A DNA stretch of 6,759 bases from the NCBI RefSeq assembly GCF_934307085.1, contig NZ_CAKRCF010000078.1, forward strand, positions 1 to 6,759, written 5' to 3'. A model generated the notes under the pieces. It ran no database searches, was not told where the DNA came from, and saw nothing but the letters and a program-made list of their open reading frames with translations. This DNA comes from an uncultured Anaerobutyricum sp. (GTDB taxonomy: Bacteria > Bacillota > Clostridia > Lachnospirales > Lachnospiraceae). The stretch's first letter is position 1. Every line of letters begins with the position of its first letter. Below, piece after piece: positions 6,158-6,759 of the stretch. The position numbers were made by a program, and so were the translations under genes.

Positions 6158-6205
6158 GTTACTGTTTAACTTATTAAGCGAACTACAGATGAATTAAATA
6201 GTAAC
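6158..6205. repeat. 12-bp inverted repeat between the ktrA stop and the fur-like promoter
   Basis: GTTACTGTTTAA (6158-6169) pairs with TTAAATAGTAAC (6194-6205) over 12 positions; the one non-Watson-Crick pair is G-T, which would be G-U in RNA. The loop is 24 nt and contains CTTATTAAG (6170-6178). The repeat starts at the base after the ktrA stop codon and ends one base before the -35 box of the next gene. No U-tract follows, so it is a poor intrinsic terminator. It may be a 3' stabilising hairpin for the ktr mRNA or a regulator site upstream of the promoter. Confidence 0.5.
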
Positions 6206-6206
6206 A

Positions 6207-6235
6207 TTGACGCAGAAGAGAAATCTGAGTAAAAT
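6207..6235 (+). promoter_or_regulatory. Strong sigma-A-type promoter for the Fur-family gene
   Basis: TTGACG (6207-6212, 5 of 6 to TTGACA) is followed by exactly 17 bp and TAAAAT (6230-6235, 5 of 6 to TATAAT). The expected start is near 6241-6243, giving a leader of about 30 nt. No 19-bp Fur-box-like dyad overlaps the promoter; the nearest symmetry is the inverted repeat just upstream. Confidence 0.7.
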
Positions 6236-6271
6236 GATTTGTAGGGATATAAAAGAAGGGAAGTGCCAGAT

Positions 6272-6703
6272 ATGGTGAAAGAAAGAAAATCCTATACAAC
6301 AAAAAACAGATTAGTAATTCTTGATTATCTGAAAAAAAATTGTTCCACTACAATAAGTGCTGCAGATATAAAAAAGCATCTTGAAGAAAAGGAAATTAGT
6401 GTAAATACAACAACGGTTTATCGCCTGCTTGATAAACTTTGTGCGGAGAATATCATTATTAAATATTCAGATGTGAATTCTGATAAAGCGGTATATCAGT
6501 ATGCAGGAGAAAAAGGACACTGTAGGGAACATCTTCATTTAAAATGTATAAAATGCGGAAAAGTAATGCATTTAGACTGCGGATTTATGGATGAATTAAG
6601 AGAACATATTATGGCAGAACATCATTTTCAGTTACAATGTAGCGGGGATTTACTTCATGGACTTTGCGAAGAATGTTCGAAGAATTCTGATTTGTCGGTT
6701 TGA
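6272..6703 (+). CDS. Fur-family metal-responsive transcriptional repressor
   Basis: This is a DNA-binding metalloregulator of 143 residues, a normal Fur/Zur/PerR length. The winged-helix domain covers about 1-78, with the recognition helix in VNTTTVYRLLDKLCAENII (about 44-62). The dimerisation and metal domain follows. Structural zinc ligands are the two CxxC pairs, Cys92/Cys95 (CIKC) and Cys132/Cys135 (CEEC). A His-rich sensing stretch, HCREHLHLKC, gives His83, His87 and His89 as candidates, and LHGLCEEC near the end resembles Zur and other Fur-family proteins. I chose ATG 6272 because AGAAGGGAAG (6254-6263) is well spaced from it. A GTG at 6263, in frame and three codons longer, touches the ribosome binding site. 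The gene has its own promoter, so it is not tied to the ktr genes. Whether it senses Fe, Zn, Mn or peroxide cannot be settled: no target gene is in view. Confidence 0.9.
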   Translation: MVKERKSYTTKNRLVILDYLKKNCSTTISAADIKKHLEEKEISVNTTTVYRLLDKLCAENIIIKYSDVNSDKAVYQYAGEKGHCREHLHLKCIKCGKVMHLDCGFMDELREHIMAEHHFQLQCSGDLLHGLCEECSKNSDLSV

Positions 6704-6719
6704 ACAGACGCCGTTATTT

Positions 6720-6750
6720 AAGACACTGTAGCCGAATTTTCAGAAGTCTT
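6720..6750 (+). terminator. Weak hairpin after the Fur-family gene; doubtful terminator
   Basis: AAGAC (6720-6724) pairs with GTCTT (6746-6750), and CTG (6726-6728) with CAG (6741-6743), across a small internal loop, leaving a 12-nt apical loop. It starts 16 bp after the stop codon, but TAGATAAGA follows rather than a U-run, and the window ends here. It may be part of the 3' end of this transcript; termination is not supported. Confidence 0.25.
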
Positions 6751-6759
6751 TAGATAAGA

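Overview
The window is low-GC, purine-rich DNA that reads as the chromosome of a Gram-positive Clostridia, most likely a gut Lachnospiraceae. The grounds are AT-rich spacers, AGGAGG-type ribosome binding sites, sigma-A-like promoters, and the protein types: an HscC-type Hsp70, KtrA/KtrB and a Fur-family regulator. The family-level assignment is inference. All six confident genes lie on the + strand. There are no rRNA, tRNA, CRISPR or phage genes and no intact insertion sequence.

Layout. (1) 18-1715: a complete HscC-type Hsp70 chaperone with a GTG start. (2) 1716-1895: a spacer with a good promoter (TTGCCT-17-TATAAT) and a perfect 8+8 bp dyad at the expected transcription start. (3) 1896-2153: an 85-residue metallochaperone of the heavy-metal-associated (HMA) family with an unusual basic/aromatic tail. 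(4) 2154-2593: a 440-bp intergenic region dominated by a palindromic repeat with 32-bp perfect arms around a 63-nt centre, then AT-rich DNA and an extended -10 promoter. (5) 2594-3928: a CNNM/CorC (DUF21-CBS-CorC_HlyC) membrane protein. (6) 3964-5268: the K+ channel subunit KtrB, 35 bp downstream and probably co-transcribed. (7) 5269-5494: a very A-rich spacer holding a possible 44-codon ORF bounded by a 13-bp direct repeat. (8) 5495-6157: the gating subunit KtrA. (9) 6158-6271: a 12-bp dyad and a near-consensus promoter. (10) 6272-6703: a Fur-family, zinc-binding repressor.

How the genes fit together. CNNM, KtrB and KtrA form a cation-homeostasis block: a probable Mg2+/divalent cation transporter or exporter beside a complete Ktr K+ uptake system. 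KtrA-type RCK_C domains in Bacillota are known c-di-AMP targets, so the block may be under osmotic/c-di-AMP control; this is family knowledge and was not seen here. The HMA protein and the Fur-family regulator add a metal-handling theme, but each has its own promoter and neither can be tied to a specific metal from sequence alone. I found no wholly new multi-gene system. The least explained items are the palindromic element, the repeat-bounded small ORF, and the two dyads at promoters.
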